Shown here one piece after another: positions 1 to 8,854 of a DNA stretch of 64,000 nt (position 1 is its first letter; each line of letters starts with the position of its first letter). The position numbers were made by a program, and so were the translations under genes. Below the pieces are notes generated by a model. That model saw only the letters and a list, made by a program, of their open reading frames with translations, had not been told where the DNA came from and made no database searches. This DNA comes from Shewanella algae (GTDB lineage: Bacteria > Pseudomonadota > Gammaproteobacteria > Enterobacterales > Shewanellaceae), in NCBI RefSeq assembly GCF_009183365.2, contig NZ_CP068230.1, positions 3,935,001 through 3,999,000 on the forward strand. Direction: 5' to 3'.

Positions 1-1
1 G

Positions 2-499
2 CTGGCGCACCTTTTCGGCGCTCCGGCACTGCTCGGCGGTTTTGCCGCCGGTTTGGCGCTATCAAGGCAGTTTATCTGGCCCTGGCAGAAGTATCTGCAA
101 AACCCCTTCCCCTTTACCCACAAGCTGGAAAAATCGATGCAACCGCTGACCGATGTGTTCGCGCCTGTGTTTTTTGTCTATGTGGGGATAAGCCTCGACT
201 TGAGCCAGTTGAACCTCAGCCCCTACAGCTTGTTACTCTTGCTGGCGATGATACTGCTGGCATTTATCGGCAAGCTGGCCGCCGGTTTGGTGGTTAGCGG
301 CACTTGGCGGCAAAAGCTGATAGTCGGCAGTGCCATGGTGCCCAGAGGTGAAGTCGGTTTGGTCTTTGCAGAAGTGGGGCGGCAGTTGGATATCATTCCG
401 GCCAAGGTATTTACCGAATTGGTGTTGGTGATAGCCATCACTACCCTGCTCGGCCCCTTACTGCTCAGACGCCTGTTGCCCAAGGAGGGCGAAGCATAA
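2..499 (+). CDS. CPA2/Kef-type cation:proton antiporter, C-terminal part (5' truncated by window edge)
   Basis: Only the last ~165 codons are present; the frame is open from base 2 to a TAA at 497-499. The protein is very hydrophobic, with segments matching the last membrane helices of a monovalent cation:proton antiporter (Na_H_Exchanger fold), including FVYVGISLDL and MVPRGEVGLVFAEVG. The PRGE-type motif in a late helix is typical of Kef/CPA2 exchangers, which swap cytoplasmic Na+ or K+ for protons. It ends soon after the last helix with a short basic tail, so no TrkA-N nucleotide-binding domain follows. A TTG at 53 could be read as a start, but the upstream codons (LAHLFGAPALLGGFAAG) continue the family, so it is internal. 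Ion specificity cannot be judged. Confidence 0.85.
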   Translation: MAHLFGAPALLGGFAAGLALSRQFIWPWQKYLQNPFPFTHKLEKSMQPLTDVFAPVFFVYVGISLDLSQLNLSPYSLLLLLAMILLAFIGKLAAGLVVSGTWRQKLIVGSAMVPRGEVGLVFAEVGRQLDIIPAKVFTELVLVIAITTLLGPLLLRRLLPKEGEA

Positions 500-533
500 A
501 AAGCCGCGCCATATGAGGAGCGGCATTTTATGC
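494..533. terminator. Bidirectional terminator between antiporter and S9 peptidase genes
   Basis: GCATAAAAAGCCGC (494-507) pairs with GCGGCATTTTATGC (520-533) with one mismatch, flanked by A and T runs. It overlaps the antiporter stop codon and lies between convergent genes, so it can serve both. Confidence 0.7.
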
Positions 534-558
534 TTCCAGATAACTTCAGCTTACCGGC

Positions 559-2796
559 TCAGTTGCCTTTCAACTCTGTCTCGAGGAAGTCGGTCAGCGA
601 ACGGTACAGATGGGTGCGCACCTTATCGCCCCGCATCGAGTGCTTGGAACCGGGGTAATCTATCATGCGGAACAACTTGCCTTCATCCTGCAGCGCCTTG
701 TATACCCGGGTGCTGTTCTCGAACAATACATTGTCATCGGCCATGCCGTGATACATCAGCAAGCCTGAACCATACTTGCTCACATAGGGGAAGACACTGC
801 TGGCCTCGTAGCCCCGGGCGTTGTCGTCAGGATGGCCGAGGTAGCGTTCGGTGTAGTGGGTATCGTACAGGGCCCAGTCGGTTACAGGGGCGCCACTGAT
901 GGCCGCCTTGAAGTAGTCAGGCGCCTTGAACAGGCTCATCAGCGCCATATAGCCGCCATAGCTGTGGCCATAGATGGCAATGCTGTCGGCCTTGACCCAG
1001 GGAAGGGTGCGCAGGAAATCGACACCTGTCTTCTGATCTTCCACTTCGGCTTCACCAAGATGGCGGTAGATTACCTGCTCGAAGGCCGTGCCTCTATGCG
1101 CCGAGCCCCGGTTATCCAGCTGGAACACGGCAAAGCCCTGCTGCAACAGATATTGGGTGTAGTAATCCTGCTCACTCCAGCTATTGACCACCAACTGGGC
1201 GTGAGGCCCACCGTAAACCCGCACCACCACGGGGTATTTGGCCTGACTATCGAAATTCACCGGCTTGAACAGGCGGTATTGCAGCGCCTTGCCATCTTTG
1301 GCCTTGAGGGTCCCAAACTCGGGCAACTGCCACAGCCCGGCATAGTCATACAGAGGGTGTCCGGCCTTGACGGCGTTCTCTTCCACCCAAGCCAGATGCT
1401 CACCGCTTTGGTTGTGCAGACTCACCTGGGGAGGCTGCGACAGACTGTTGAAATAGTCGAGGTAAACAGATTCCTTGTCGGCAAACACGGCATTGTGCAT
1501 GCCGCCACGCCGGCTGATCCGTTCTATCTCACCGCCATTGAGGCTGACCCGATACAGATGGCGCTCGACCACACTGTCTTTACGGCCACTGAAATAAACC
1601 CAGCCCTGCTTTTCATCTAGGTGTTCTATCTCATCGACCGCCCATTTCCCCTGAGTCAGTTGCCGTTTGACCTTGCCCTTGTCATCAAACAGGTAGATAT
1701 GGTTGAAGCCATCACGCTCGGATGCCCAGATAAAGCCGGGCTGCTGCTTGAGAAAATAGAGGTCGTGGTTGAGGTTAACCCAGGCATCGCTGCGCTCGGA
1801 CACCAGAGTCACGGCGCCTTTGCCCTCGCGGCTGTCTACCTGGCGCAGATCCAACTGCTGCTGACTGCGATTCTGCCACTGGAACGACAAGTGCTTGCTG
1901 TCCGGCAGCCATTTCACCCGCGGCAGATAGATATCTTTCTCACTGCCGAGATCCATCCATTGGGTCTGCCCGGACGCCAGCGACACTACCCCCAGGGCAA
2001 TCTCGACATTGGGCTTGCCGGCATAGGGATAACGTTGCTCGGTCAGCTTGATGCCATCGGCATAGATCTCATTGCGGGTCACCAGCTCCACGCCCGACTC
2101 ATCGATGCGGGTATAGGCGATGGCCGATTCATCCGGTGCCCACCAGTAACCTGTCATACGGTCCATCTCTTCCTGAGCCACAAACTCGGCCATGGCGTTC
2201 TTGATGGCCCCGCCACCATCCTGGGTCAGCGCCGTGAGCTTATGGTCTTTCAGCTGGAGTACATAGAGGTTTTGTTCGGCCACAAAGGAGACAAAATTAC
2301 CCTTGGGCGACAGTTTGGCATCTGTAGCAAAGGCATCCCCAGTGGGCAGCAGAGTCACCTTGGCATCGGCCAGGCTGAAGTAGTAGAGCTTGCCGGCCGC
2401 CGGGATCAGCAGTGCCTGGCTGTCGTCGGCCCAGAAGTATTCCATGATCCCCTGGCCATACACTCGCTGCCGCTCGCGGCGGGCCTTCTCTTCATCGGAA
2501 AGTTCACCGGCTTCGAGCCTGGAGGCGTCCAGCAGCAAACTGACCTGGCCGGTGGCGACATCCATCTGCCAAAGATCGTAGAAATATTGATTGTCTTTAC
2601 GGCCCGCCAGGTAAGTAACCCGCTTGCCGTCGGGAGAGAGTTTCAGCCCTCGGGGGCTGGCACCGGCCAGTGCCGGTGAAGAATAGAGACGCTCAACCGT
2701 TAAGGGCGTTTTGCCCCCTTCCAGAGCGAAAGACTGGCCGGAGGCCAGTGTCAAAGGTATTGCCATAAGCGCCGAAGCCATCCAAGTTTTTTTCAT
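559..2796 (-). CDS. Secreted S9 family prolyl oligopeptidase / dipeptidyl peptidase IV-like
   Basis: Exported serine peptidase of 745 residues that should release N-terminal dipeptides or cleave after proline in oligopeptides. The start chosen is the ATG at 2796 because MKKTWMASALMAIPLTLASG is a clear signal peptide; a longer reading to 2892 adds 32 residues without export features. An N-terminal beta-propeller (DPPIV_N-like repeats such as PDGKRVTYLAGRKDNQYF, then an EEMDRMTGYWWAPDES segment typical of DPP IV) precedes an alpha/beta hydrolase domain. Catalytic residues are visible: Ser near 612 in GHSYGGYM, Asp near 687 in GMADDNVLF, His near 719 in GSKHSMRG. Monocistronic and convergent with the antiporter. 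Probably periplasmic and used in peptide nutrition, which is common in Shewanella. Confidence 0.9.
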   Translation of the reverse strand: MKKTWMASALMAIPLTLASGQSFALEGGKTPLTVERLYSSPALAGASPRGLKLSPDGKRVTYLAGRKDNQYFYDLWQMDVATGQVSLLLDASRLEAGELSDEEKARRERQRVYGQGIMEYFWADDSQALLIPAAGKLYYFSLADAKVTLLPTGDAFATDAKLSPKGNFVSFVAEQNLYVLQLKDHKLTALTQDGGGAIKNAMAEFVAQEEMDRMTGYWWAPDESAIAYTRIDESGVELVTRNEIYADGIKLTEQRYPYAGKPNVEIALGVVSLASGQTQWMDLGSEKDIYLPRVKWLPDSKHLSFQWQNRSQQQLDLRQVDSREGKGAVTLVSERSDAWVNLNHDLYFLKQQPGFIWASERDGFNHIYLFDDKGKVKRQLTQGKWAVDEIEHLDEKQGWVYFSGRKDSVVERHLYRVSLNGGEIERISRRGGMHNAVFADKESVYLDYFNSLSQPPQVSLHNQSGEHLAWVEENAVKAGHPLYDYAGLWQLPEFGTLKAKDGKALQYRLFKPVNFDSQAKYPVVVRVYGGPHAQLVVNSWSEQDYYTQYLLQQGFAVFQLDNRGSAHRGTAFEQVIYRHLGEAEVEDQKTGVDFLRTLPWVKADSIAIYGHSYGGYMALMSLFKAPDYFKAAISGAPVTDWALYDTHYTERYLGHPDDNARGYEASSVFPYVSKYGSGLLMYHGMADDNVLFENSTRVYKALQDEGKLFRMIDYPGSKHSMRGDKVRTHLYRSLTDFLETELKGN

Positions 2797-2979
2797 TATT
2801 ATTTCCGGAATTGTAGGATACAGGGGCTTTGGCATCCGGCCACAGCCCAAAAAACAGCCCTCATTCTGCCCCAATTGACAAGGGATCGGCAAACCCGTGC
2901 AATTGGCCGCTGAAATATCGCCGGTTCTCGGTTATGATCCTGTCCCAGAAAAAGCTCAGACCTCTTTTAAGGAAACAAG

Positions 2980-3969
2980 ATGCAGACTCTGGCCCAAACC
3001 CTCAAACAGCAGGCTGTCAGCCCAGCCTTGTCCCAATTGCTCCTCACTCTGGCCCAAAGCTCAGTCGCCATCAGTCAAGCGGTAAGACACGGTGCACTGG
3101 CCGGTGTGCTGGGCGCCACCACCCAGGAAAACGTTCAGGGTGAAACCCAAAAGAAACTGGATGTGATCACCAACGAAATGCTCAAAGATGCCCTCAAGGC
3201 CGAAAGCACAGTGCGCGCCCTGGCATCGGAAGAGGAAGATCATATTGTTGAAGTCGGTGACAGCGGTGAATTTCTGGTGTGTTTCGACCCACTGGACGGC
3301 TCTTCCAACATAGACATCAACTCACTGGTGGGTACCATATTTTCTGTACTACCGGCACCCGAGGGGGAGATCAGCGAGCAGAGTTTCCTGCAAAAAGGCA
3401 GCGAGCAACTGGCGGCTGCCTATGTGCTCTATGGCCCATCGACCATGCTGGCCCTGACCACGGGCCAAGGAGTACAACTCTTTACCCTGAACCCGGACAG
3501 CGGCGAGTATCTGTTGACCAATGAAGCAGTGAACATTCCCAAAGACACCGCCGAGTTCGCCATCAATATGTCCAACCAGAGATTCTGGGAAGCACCGATG
3601 CAGACCTATATCGCCGATCTGCTGCTCGGCAAAATAGGCCCGAGAGAGAAGTCGTTCAACATGCGCTGGATTGCCGCCATGGTGGGCGATGTGCACAGAG
3701 TATTGAGCCGCGGCGGCATCTTTACCTACCCAACTGACAACAAGAACCCGGATAAGCCCTACAAGCTGAGACTAATGTACGAAGCCAACCCTATGGCACT
3801 GCTGGTTGAACAGGCCGGCGGCAAGGCCAGCACAGGTTATCAGCGCATTCTCGACATCCAGCCGGAGCAAATTCACCAGCGGGTAGCTGTCATCCTGGGC
3901 TCGGCCAATGAAGTCGATGCCTGCCTCGAGTACCATCAGCAGGATTACAGCGGCGAGCCTGAACTCTAA
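2980..3969 (+). CDS. fbp: Fructose-1,6-bisphosphatase class I
   Basis: Hydrolyses fructose-1,6-bisphosphate to fructose-6-phosphate in cytosolic gluconeogenesis. The 329-residue length matches class I enzymes. The metal and substrate signature VCFDPLDGSSNIDINSLVGT is present, as are SEEEDHIVEVG near the N-terminus and a late YKLRLMYEANPMALLVEQAG segment typical of the family. ATG at 2980 follows TTAAGGAAACAAG, a good ribosome-binding site. Divergent from the S9 peptidase gene and followed by ppa in the same direction, but ppa has its own promoter. A GC-rich hairpin without a T-run (3980-4001) follows the gene. Confidence 0.97.
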   Translation: MQTLAQTLKQQAVSPALSQLLLTLAQSSVAISQAVRHGALAGVLGATTQENVQGETQKKLDVITNEMLKDALKAESTVRALASEEEDHIVEVGDSGEFLVCFDPLDGSSNIDINSLVGTIFSVLPAPEGEISEQSFLQKGSEQLAAAYVLYGPSTMLALTTGQGVQLFTLNPDSGEYLLTNEAVNIPKDTAEFAINMSNQRFWEAPMQTYIADLLLGKIGPREKSFNMRWIAAMVGDVHRVLSRGGIFTYPTDNKNPDKPYKLRLMYEANPMALLVEQAGGKASTGYQRILDIQPEQIHQRVAVILGSANEVDACLEYHQQDYSGEPEL

Positions 3970-4084
3970 ACGCCGCTTGGGGCTGCCGGGGTCGGCAGCC
4001 CTGAATTGACGGTACAATTCAAGGCCTGAGACAGATAGCCTGGGATGAACTGTTGGCAATTAGTCTTAAGACTGCGGCCTTTCA

Positions 4085-4112
4085 TTGGCAAGCCGTCAAA
4101 TCGCGCTATAAT
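4085..4112 (+). promoter_or_regulatory. Sigma-70 promoter of ppa
   Basis: TTGGCA (4085-4090) and a perfect TATAAT (4107-4112) are separated by 16 bases, about 65 bases before the ppa start. Spacing and the perfect -10 make this one of the best promoter matches in the window. Confidence 0.7.
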
Positions 4113-4176
4113 ACGCGCCACACTGAACTTCAGGCCGGACCTGAAATAGATTTATACACAGTCTAAGGATACTTCC

Positions 4177-4704
4177 ATGAGCTTAAATGCAGTGCCTGCG
4201 GGCAAATCCCTGCCAGATGACATCTACGTGATCATCGAAATCCCACAAAACCACGACCCTATCAAGTATGAAGTGGACAAGGACACAGGTGCCTTGTTTG
4301 TGGATCGCATGATGACTGCGCCTATGTTCTATCCTTGCAACTACGGCTATGTGAACCAAACTCTGAGCCTGGATGGTGATCCGGTAGACGTACTGGTTCC
4401 TACTCAGTACCCACTGCAGCCAGGCAGCGTTATCCGTTGTCGTCCAGTTGGCGTACTGAAAATGACCGACGAGTCAGGTGAAGATGCCAAGATTGTTGCC
4501 GTACCACACGAGAAGATCTCCAAGGAATACGGTCATATCCAGGATGTGAACGATCTGCCTGAGCTGCTGAAAGCCCAGATCAAACAGTTTTTCGAACACT
4601 ACAAGGATCTGGAATCCGGCAAGTGGGTTAAAGTTGATGGCTGGGAAGATGCCGAAGCCGCCCGCGCCGAAATCCTGTCAAGCGCCGAGCGTTACAAAGG
4701 CTAA
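4177..4704 (+). CDS. ppa: Inorganic pyrophosphatase, family I
   Basis: Cytosolic soluble pyrophosphatase that splits PPi into two phosphates and so drives biosynthetic reactions. At 175 residues it has the usual family I length. The signature DGDPVDVLV (metal-binding aspartates) follows PCNYGYVNQTLSLDGDPVDV, and the KYEVDKDTGALFVDR and FFEHYKDLE...KVDGW segments match the E. coli-type enzyme. ATG at 4177 is preceded by TCTAAGGATACTTCC. It stands alone with its own promoter and a strong terminator, fitting a constitutive housekeeping gene. Confidence 0.97.
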   Translation: MSLNAVPAGKSLPDDIYVIIEIPQNHDPIKYEVDKDTGALFVDRMMTAPMFYPCNYGYVNQTLSLDGDPVDVLVPTQYPLQPGSVIRCRPVGVLKMTDESGEDAKIVAVPHEKISKEYGHIQDVNDLPELLKAQIKQFFEHYKDLESGKWVKVDGWEDAEAARAEILSSAERYKG

Positions 4705-4731
4705 GTGGCCCTGTAACCCGAGGATAAGCAT

Positions 4732-4758
4732 AAAAGCCAGCCAACTGCTGGCTTTTTT
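4732..4758 (+). terminator. Rho-independent terminator of ppa
   Basis: AAAAGCCAGC (4732-4741), loop CAACT, GCTGGCTTTT and more T: a perfect stem ending in a T-run just after ppa. Confidence 0.9.
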
Positions 4759-5139
4759 ATTGGCATTTCACAGCTTCAAGTGCATGGGTTTAAGTGCATA
4801 GGTTTAAGTTGGTTACCAGGAAGAATACCCCGCCTATCAAGGCTCGCTGCTCCCGAGTCATCAGCCCTATTCCATCCAGCTTTGGTCCAATTGATAGCCA
4901 TTAATGAAAACCGTCTCTCAGGACCAAACTTCCAGACTACAGGCAATGAGTTTCAAACAGGATAAATAGACAAAAGCCATATACAGTACGGCATGTAAAC
5001 CTAAAGTCATACAAATGAGAAGTTACCAGCAAACGAAAAAATAATAATTACCCAAAAAACAACCTCTGCTATAAAATCGCCAAGCTTTTGACAAAAGTAA
5101 TTAATTTGACGTCGTTAGTTAACCTTTCCAAGAGACACT
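4759..5139. other. Non-coding stretch between ppa and an orphan secreted protein gene
   Basis: About 380 bases, AT-rich towards the 3' end. I see no convincing gene. A TTGACA at 5088-5093 may be the -35 of the following gene, but no good -10 lies at the right distance. Confidence 0.5.
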
Positions 5140-5586
5140 ATGAATAAGTTGCTGCTGTCTGCACCTCTGCTAAGCGCGTTGGCTTTGATGGCATTTCATT
5201 GCCGGGGTGATGTAGAACATTTCCACCAGATATCCTTCCATCAGGATGCGACTCAACTGCAGATACAGTGCTCAGTGCAACAACCCCAGCCGAGATTGAT
5301 AGTGAGGGTGCCTCAGTCTTATGCCTATAGTCAGGATCCCAGTGTCTTGGTGTTAAGAACCGCCGATGGTGAGATCCTGCAACTGGCCAGCGTGAGCTCG
5401 TTGACGACACTCACCACCCAGGCCCGCGCCGATGAAGATCTCTGGGCCGAACTGACCTCGCTTCACAGTGAGCCAATTTCGCTAGAAGTTATCTCGTTTC
5501 GCTCCGGTGGCTCTTTCTCATCGGCTATCCAGATGAGCGATTTCCAAACCAGTCTGGCACAGCTCAAATCCAGCTGTCAGCCATAA
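5140..5586 (+). CDS. Orphan exported protein, 148 residues
   Basis: Function not recognised. The N-terminus MNKLLLSAPLLSALALMAFH is a plausible signal sequence, followed by a soluble region rich in Gln, Ser and His with no repeats and no second membrane segment. Three cysteines (in HCRGD, QIQCSV and SSCQP) could form a disulfide in the periplasm. ATG at 5140 follows CCAAGAGACACT, a weak Shine-Dalgarno. The gene stands alone, with a long AT-rich upstream region and a shared terminator with the convergent symporter gene. Codon use resembles the neighbours, so recent transfer is not indicated. The reading frame is well defined; the role is unknown. Confidence 0.7.
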   Translation: MNKLLLSAPLLSALALMAFHCRGDVEHFHQISFHQDATQLQIQCSVQQPQPRLIVRVPQSYAYSQDPSVLVLRTADGEILQLASVSSLTTLTTQARADEDLWAELTSLHSEPISLEVISFRSGGSFSSAIQMSDFQTSLAQLKSSCQP

Positions 5587-5616
5587 AAGAATCCGGCCAC
5601 TGGCCGGATTCTTTAT
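5586..5616. terminator. Bidirectional terminator between convergent genes
   Basis: AAAGAATCCGGCC, short loop, GGCCGGATTCTTT: a long perfect stem with A and T flanks between the orphan secreted gene and the symporter gene. Confidence 0.88.
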
Positions 5617-6866
5617 CAGGCGTTAACCGCCTCTGTCTGATGCACCTTCTCGGTTTGGTCCACTATGGTAAGCACTGCAGCGTCGCCCACCACATTGCAG
5701 GAAGTCAGCACCATATCTATGATTCTGTCCAGCGCCGCCACTATCGCAAAAGCTTCCACGGGTAAGCCCAGTTGATGGATTAATACACCTATCATCACCA
5801 TACCCCCACCGGGAACCCCGCCGGCGCCCACCGACAGCAGAAAGATACTGAATATCAGAGTTGGCAACTGCTCACTGGAGATAGGCTGACCAAAGGCGTT
5901 GGCGACAAAGAAGATGGCGATAGTGATATAAATCGACACGCCGCCCATATTCATGGTGGCACCCAGAGGCACGCCAAACCCAGCCACTGCTTTGTTAACC
6001 CCGAGCTTTTCGGTCAAGGTTCGCATGGTCACCGGGATGGTGGCATTGGAGCTGGCAGTCGACAGAGAGAAAAGGATCTGCTCTTGGGTCTTGGCACGAA
6101 AACTCTTGGCGCTGACCGGAGTGAACACAGCCACAGCCAGAGGATAAACAATGAAAATCCACAGCAGCAGCATGGTTAGAATAATCGCCATATAACCCAG
6201 CACACTGAGAAAGACTTTGGCTTCCAGGGTGGCACCCAGTTTGAACATCAGCGCAAACACCCCAAATGGCGCCAACTGCATCACAGTCATAATGAGCTTC
6301 ATCATGATCCTATTGGCGACCTGAAAGCCTCTGACAGCTGAGCTGCCGGCTTCATCCAGCGACTTGATAACTCCGCCCAGCAGCAGCGCCATAAAGATCA
6401 CCTGCAACATGTTGCCCGACATAAAGGCATCGACAGGATTGCTTGGCACTATGCCGACAATCAGGCTCATCAAATTGGGCAGTTCAGTCGCGGTAATGGC
6501 CACATCCGTGCCACCACTCATATCAACCCCGATACCTGGCTGCAGCAATAATGACACACACACCGCCGCCAGGATGGCGACCAGAGTATTGATGATATAG
6601 AAGCTGAAGGTCTTGCCGCCCAAGCGGCCGAAGCTCTTGAGATCCTGCAATTCGCAGACACCACAGACTATGCTGACAAACACCAGTGGCATCACCAGCA
6701 TCATGATCATATTGACAAACATGGTGCCTGCCGCGGTGGCTACCTCGACCAGGGTACCGGAAAAGAAGCCGATATGGCCCAGCCCATATTGCACCACAGA
6801 GCCCAACAACAGGCCGCTGAACAGACCCATAAAGATCCGTCCGGAAAGAGATTTGAGTATCGCCAT
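5616..6866 (-). CDS. Dicarboxylate/amino acid:cation symporter (DAACS family)
   Basis: Inner-membrane secondary transporter that takes up dicarboxylates or acidic/neutral amino acids with Na+ or H+. The start chosen is the ATG at 6866 (MAILKSLSGRIFMGLFSGLL, 416 residues), which puts the first helix at the usual place; the frame stays open to 6902. Family marks are the Ser-rich hairpin FSLSTASSNATIPVTMRTL, the NMGGVSIYITIA motif (equivalent of NMDGT), GGVPGGGMVMIGVLI and the last-helix DRIIDMVLTSCNVVGDA. The variant NMGG rather than NMDG suggests a substrate or cation preference different from GltP/DctA. It is monocistronic and shares its 3' terminator with the convergent gene. Confidence 0.92.
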   Translation of the reverse strand: MAILKSLSGRIFMGLFSGLLLGSVVQYGLGHIGFFSGTLVEVATAAGTMFVNMIMMLVMPLVFVSIVCGVCELQDLKSFGRLGGKTFSFYIINTLVAILAAVCVSLLLQPGIGVDMSGGTDVAITATELPNLMSLIVGIVPSNPVDAFMSGNMLQVIFMALLLGGVIKSLDEAGSSAVRGFQVANRIMMKLIMTVMQLAPFGVFALMFKLGATLEAKVFLSVLGYMAIILTMLLLWIFIVYPLAVAVFTPVSAKSFRAKTQEQILFSLSTASSNATIPVTMRTLTEKLGVNKAVAGFGVPLGATMNMGGVSIYITIAIFFVANAFGQPISSEQLPTLIFSIFLLSVGAGGVPGGGMVMIGVLIHQLGLPVEAFAIVAALDRIIDMVLTSCNVVGDAAVLTIVDQTEKVHQTEAVNA

Positions 6867-7415
6867 TGTACGTTCCAATTCGGCATCGTTCCTGATGCAC
6901 AACTGTCTTCCCTGTTCGCTCTGGGAAGGGATAGTGAAACATGCTGCTCAAAAATTCAATGACAAAATGATCAAAACTCGCCTGGGCAACATGCAACAGC
7001 TGTCAAATAAGATGCAGAACATATTGTTTTTAAATAATTTTTAAACTTATTAAATAAATTCACTCAAGAATAGCGCGTTCACAAAAGAACAAACTGGAAA
7101 CAAATAGCAAACAAATACAAAATACTTGACAGTGAATAACTCCAAAAAATCATATAGAGAAGCATTAAAAACTAATAAATAAAGAAATAGCAGTGAGCTA
7201 ATTAGCCAAGCCGCTATTTTACTGCAGATCCTGCTTGTTAATTTCGCCATCAAACCGGCATTTCCTGCCTGCACAGCTTCAGACACAAAAGCAGCCACAG
7301 AGCAAACCACGCATAAAAATACGAGATAAACAGCGAAGGAGGAAACCACAAATACGGGACAGGGGAAGCATAAACGCGCTATCGGAAAAGATAGTCATTT
7401 AGCTAAAAAATGGAC
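6867..7415. other. AT-rich intergenic region upstream of the DAACS gene
   Basis: Markedly AT-rich compared with its surroundings. It should hold the symporter promoter in its first 150 bases. Apart from a weak small ORF (7050-7349, minus) I see nothing in it. Confidence 0.5.
7050..7349 (-). CDS. Possible small membrane protein
   Basis: An open frame of up to 99 codons starting at GTG 7349, or 66 codons from ATG 7250, which has AGGAAA about ten bases upstream. The product would be strongly hydrophobic with two membrane segments (AAWLISSLLFLYLLVFNASL and a Phe/Val/Cys-rich C-terminal one). No family is recognised. AT-rich DNA read in this direction often yields Phe/Leu-rich open frames by chance, so this may be noise. 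Confidence 0.3.
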   Translation of the reverse strand: MVSSFAVYLVFLCVVCSVAAFVSEAVQAGNAGLMAKLTSRICSKIAAWLISSLLFLYLLVFNASLYDFLELFTVKYFVFVCYLFPVCSFVNALFLSEFI

Positions 7416-7442
7416 AAAAAAAAGCCGGTGGGGCGCACCGGC
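7416..7442 (-). terminator. Distal terminator of the lrgAB-like operon
   Basis: On the minus strand GCCGGTG, loop CGCCC, CACCGGC is followed by TTTTTTTG. It lies about 150 bases after the lrgB-like stop and is the second of two terminators. Confidence 0.8.
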
Positions 7443-7475
7443 AAATCAAGCAACATATTACCTGAGAGGCTCAGG

Positions 7476-7498
7476 AAAAACGCCTGACGATGCAGGCG
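7476..7498 (-). terminator. Proximal terminator of the lrgAB-like operon
   Basis: On the minus strand CGCCTG, short loop, CAGGCG then TTTTTCC. It precedes the stronger distal terminator by about 40 bases. A small CCTGAG/CTCAGG hairpin lies between them. Confidence 0.7.
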
Positions 7499-7593
7499 GT
7501 CACCACAAGAAAAGGCCATCGGGTGATGGATAGACTCAAAAACGGCAGTAACCCTTGTGGCCAGGTCACCTACTTGAATCAAATTCGGTTAAA

Positions 7594-8283
7594 TCAAACA
7601 AAAATCAACGCAAATAAGGGCGCGCCGAGCACCATGGCAATACCGGTAAAGATCATCGTCAAGCTGGCAATCACGCCTTCCTGCTGACCAAACTCACTGG
7701 CTTTGGCGGCGCCGGCCCCATGGGCAGAAGCACCGAGTGCCACCCCTTTCCCAAGAGATGTTTTTATCCTCGCCAATTTAAACAGCGGCTCACACACCAG
7801 CATGCCTATTACGCCGGTGAGCAACACCAACATGGCGGTTAATTCCGGCACGCCACCGAAGGCACCAGTGGCCTCCATGGCAAATGGAGTCGACACAGAG
7901 CGTACCAGTACGCTGTGGCTCAGTTCACTGGGCAGAGGCACCAACTTGACCAACAGCCAGGATGACACCAGGCCCAACATGAGTCCGGCCATAACCCCAA
8001 GGCTAATGGTGATCGGATAACGGCGGATTAACTTGCGCTCGCGGTAAATAGGTACAGCGAAAGCTATGGTCGCCGGAGCCAGTAATGCCATCAGCCAATG
8101 GGTGTACTCAAAATAGGTCGGCAGAGGGATCGCCAACAGCAGCACCACGGCCAGCACGGCCAAAGGCGCCAAAAATATCGGTGCCAACCACCAGCTACGA
8201 TGCCTGCGATATAAAGCCTTGGCGCCGTAATAACAGATAAGAGTGATCAGCAGACTCAAGAGAGCAAGCAAGGTATGAGACAT
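7594..8283 (-). CDS. LrgB/CidB family membrane protein
   Basis: Inner-membrane protein of the LrgB family, linked with the LrgA partner to murein hydrolase control, programmed lysis or export of small metabolites (pyruvate, glycolate) depending on the species. The start chosen is ATG 8283 (MSHTLLALLSLLITLICYYG, 229 residues), four bases after lrgA ends, so translation is probably coupled. Family hallmarks are LRSV-like VLVRSVSTPFAMEATGAFGG and SLGKGVALGASAHGAGAAKA, the conserved helix-end SHGxGTA-type motif. Several hydrophobic helices cover the whole chain. It is the second gene of a two-gene operon divergent from a LysR regulator. Confidence 0.92.
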   Translation of the reverse strand: MSHTLLALLSLLITLICYYGAKALYRRHRSWWLAPIFLAPLAVLAVVLLLAIPLPTYFEYTHWLMALLAPATIAFAVPIYRERKLIRRYPITISLGVMAGLMLGLVSSWLLVKLVPLPSELSHSVLVRSVSTPFAMEATGAFGGVPELTAMLVLLTGVIGMLVCEPLFKLARIKTSLGKGVALGASAHGAGAAKASEFGQQEGVIASLTMIFTGIAMVLGAPLFALIFV

Positions 8284-8287
8284 AGAG

Positions 8288-8755
8288 TTACCCTTGCACT
8301 CCATGTTTGGCCAGTTGGCGTTTCAAATTGAGGCGCCGCTCGAAGCGAAACACCCTATCCACCACGAAACCGGTTCCCAGCAATACCGAAGCGCTGCCGA
8401 GAACCAGGGTCAGCATAATATTGAAACCATACTCCTCCAGCAGAGTTTCATACTTGAGTACTGAAATCACGGGTGGAATAAAAAACAGCAAGAGATCGCC
8501 AATCAACCAGGCCGCTCCCAGTTGCAACGCCTTTTCCGGTATAAGCTTGAGCCCGAGCGCCAACAACACTACCAGCATCCCAAGTACACTGCCGGGAATG
8601 GGAGAATGCAAAGCGGCGGCCAAGGCATGAGTGGCCCATGCCAGCAAACAGATAGCCGCAATTTGCAGCAAGGTCGCGCTTATGTGTTTGCCTTGGAGCC
8701 AAATGACTTTGGCCACTCTGTGAGGAGAAGCCGGGCGTTTGCTGAGGGAGTGCAT
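8288..8755 (-). CDS. LrgA/CidA family membrane protein (holin-like)
   Basis: Small holin-like inner-membrane protein of 155 residues, the usual partner of LrgB. After a basic 25-residue N-terminus, four hydrophobic stretches are visible, with the family segment SPIPGSVLGMLVVLLALGLK and LLFFIPPVISVLKYETLL. The C-terminal tail is basic (RFERRLNLKRQLAKHG). ATG 8755 is used; the N-terminal extension is somewhat longer than in the Gram-positive LrgA, so a later start is conceivable. First gene of the operon; the 99-base gap to the divergent LysR gene must hold both promoters. Confidence 0.88.
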   Translation of the reverse strand: MHSLSKRPASPHRVAKVIWLQGKHISATLLQIAAICLLAWATHALAAALHSPIPGSVLGMLVVLLALGLKLIPEKALQLGAAWLIGDLLLFFIPPVISVLKYETLLEEYGFNIMLTLVLGSASVLLGTGFVVDRVFRFERRLNLKRQLAKHGVQG

Positions 8756-8854
8756 ATCTTTACCGAATAACTTAACTGGGGTTTATTCTAGGCTTGCAAT
8801 ATCAATAAAAAAAATGAATATTAAGCATAGTTTGCATTCCATAAGGTTATTCAA

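Noticed and set aside
1621..2679. Long plus-strand open frame of 352 codons opposite the S9 peptidase gene
   Set aside because: It is antisense to a gene with clear signal peptide, domains and catalytic triad; its translation shows no family features. The same holds for the other long antisense frames over fdh, lysS, chemoreceptors and the subtilase.
7440..7600. Glycine-riboswitch-like string CTCTCAGG on the minus strand near the lrgAB terminators
   Set aside because: Only the short string matches; the conserved core around it is missing, and the position is downstream, not upstream, of a gene. The segment is explained by two terminators and a small hairpin.
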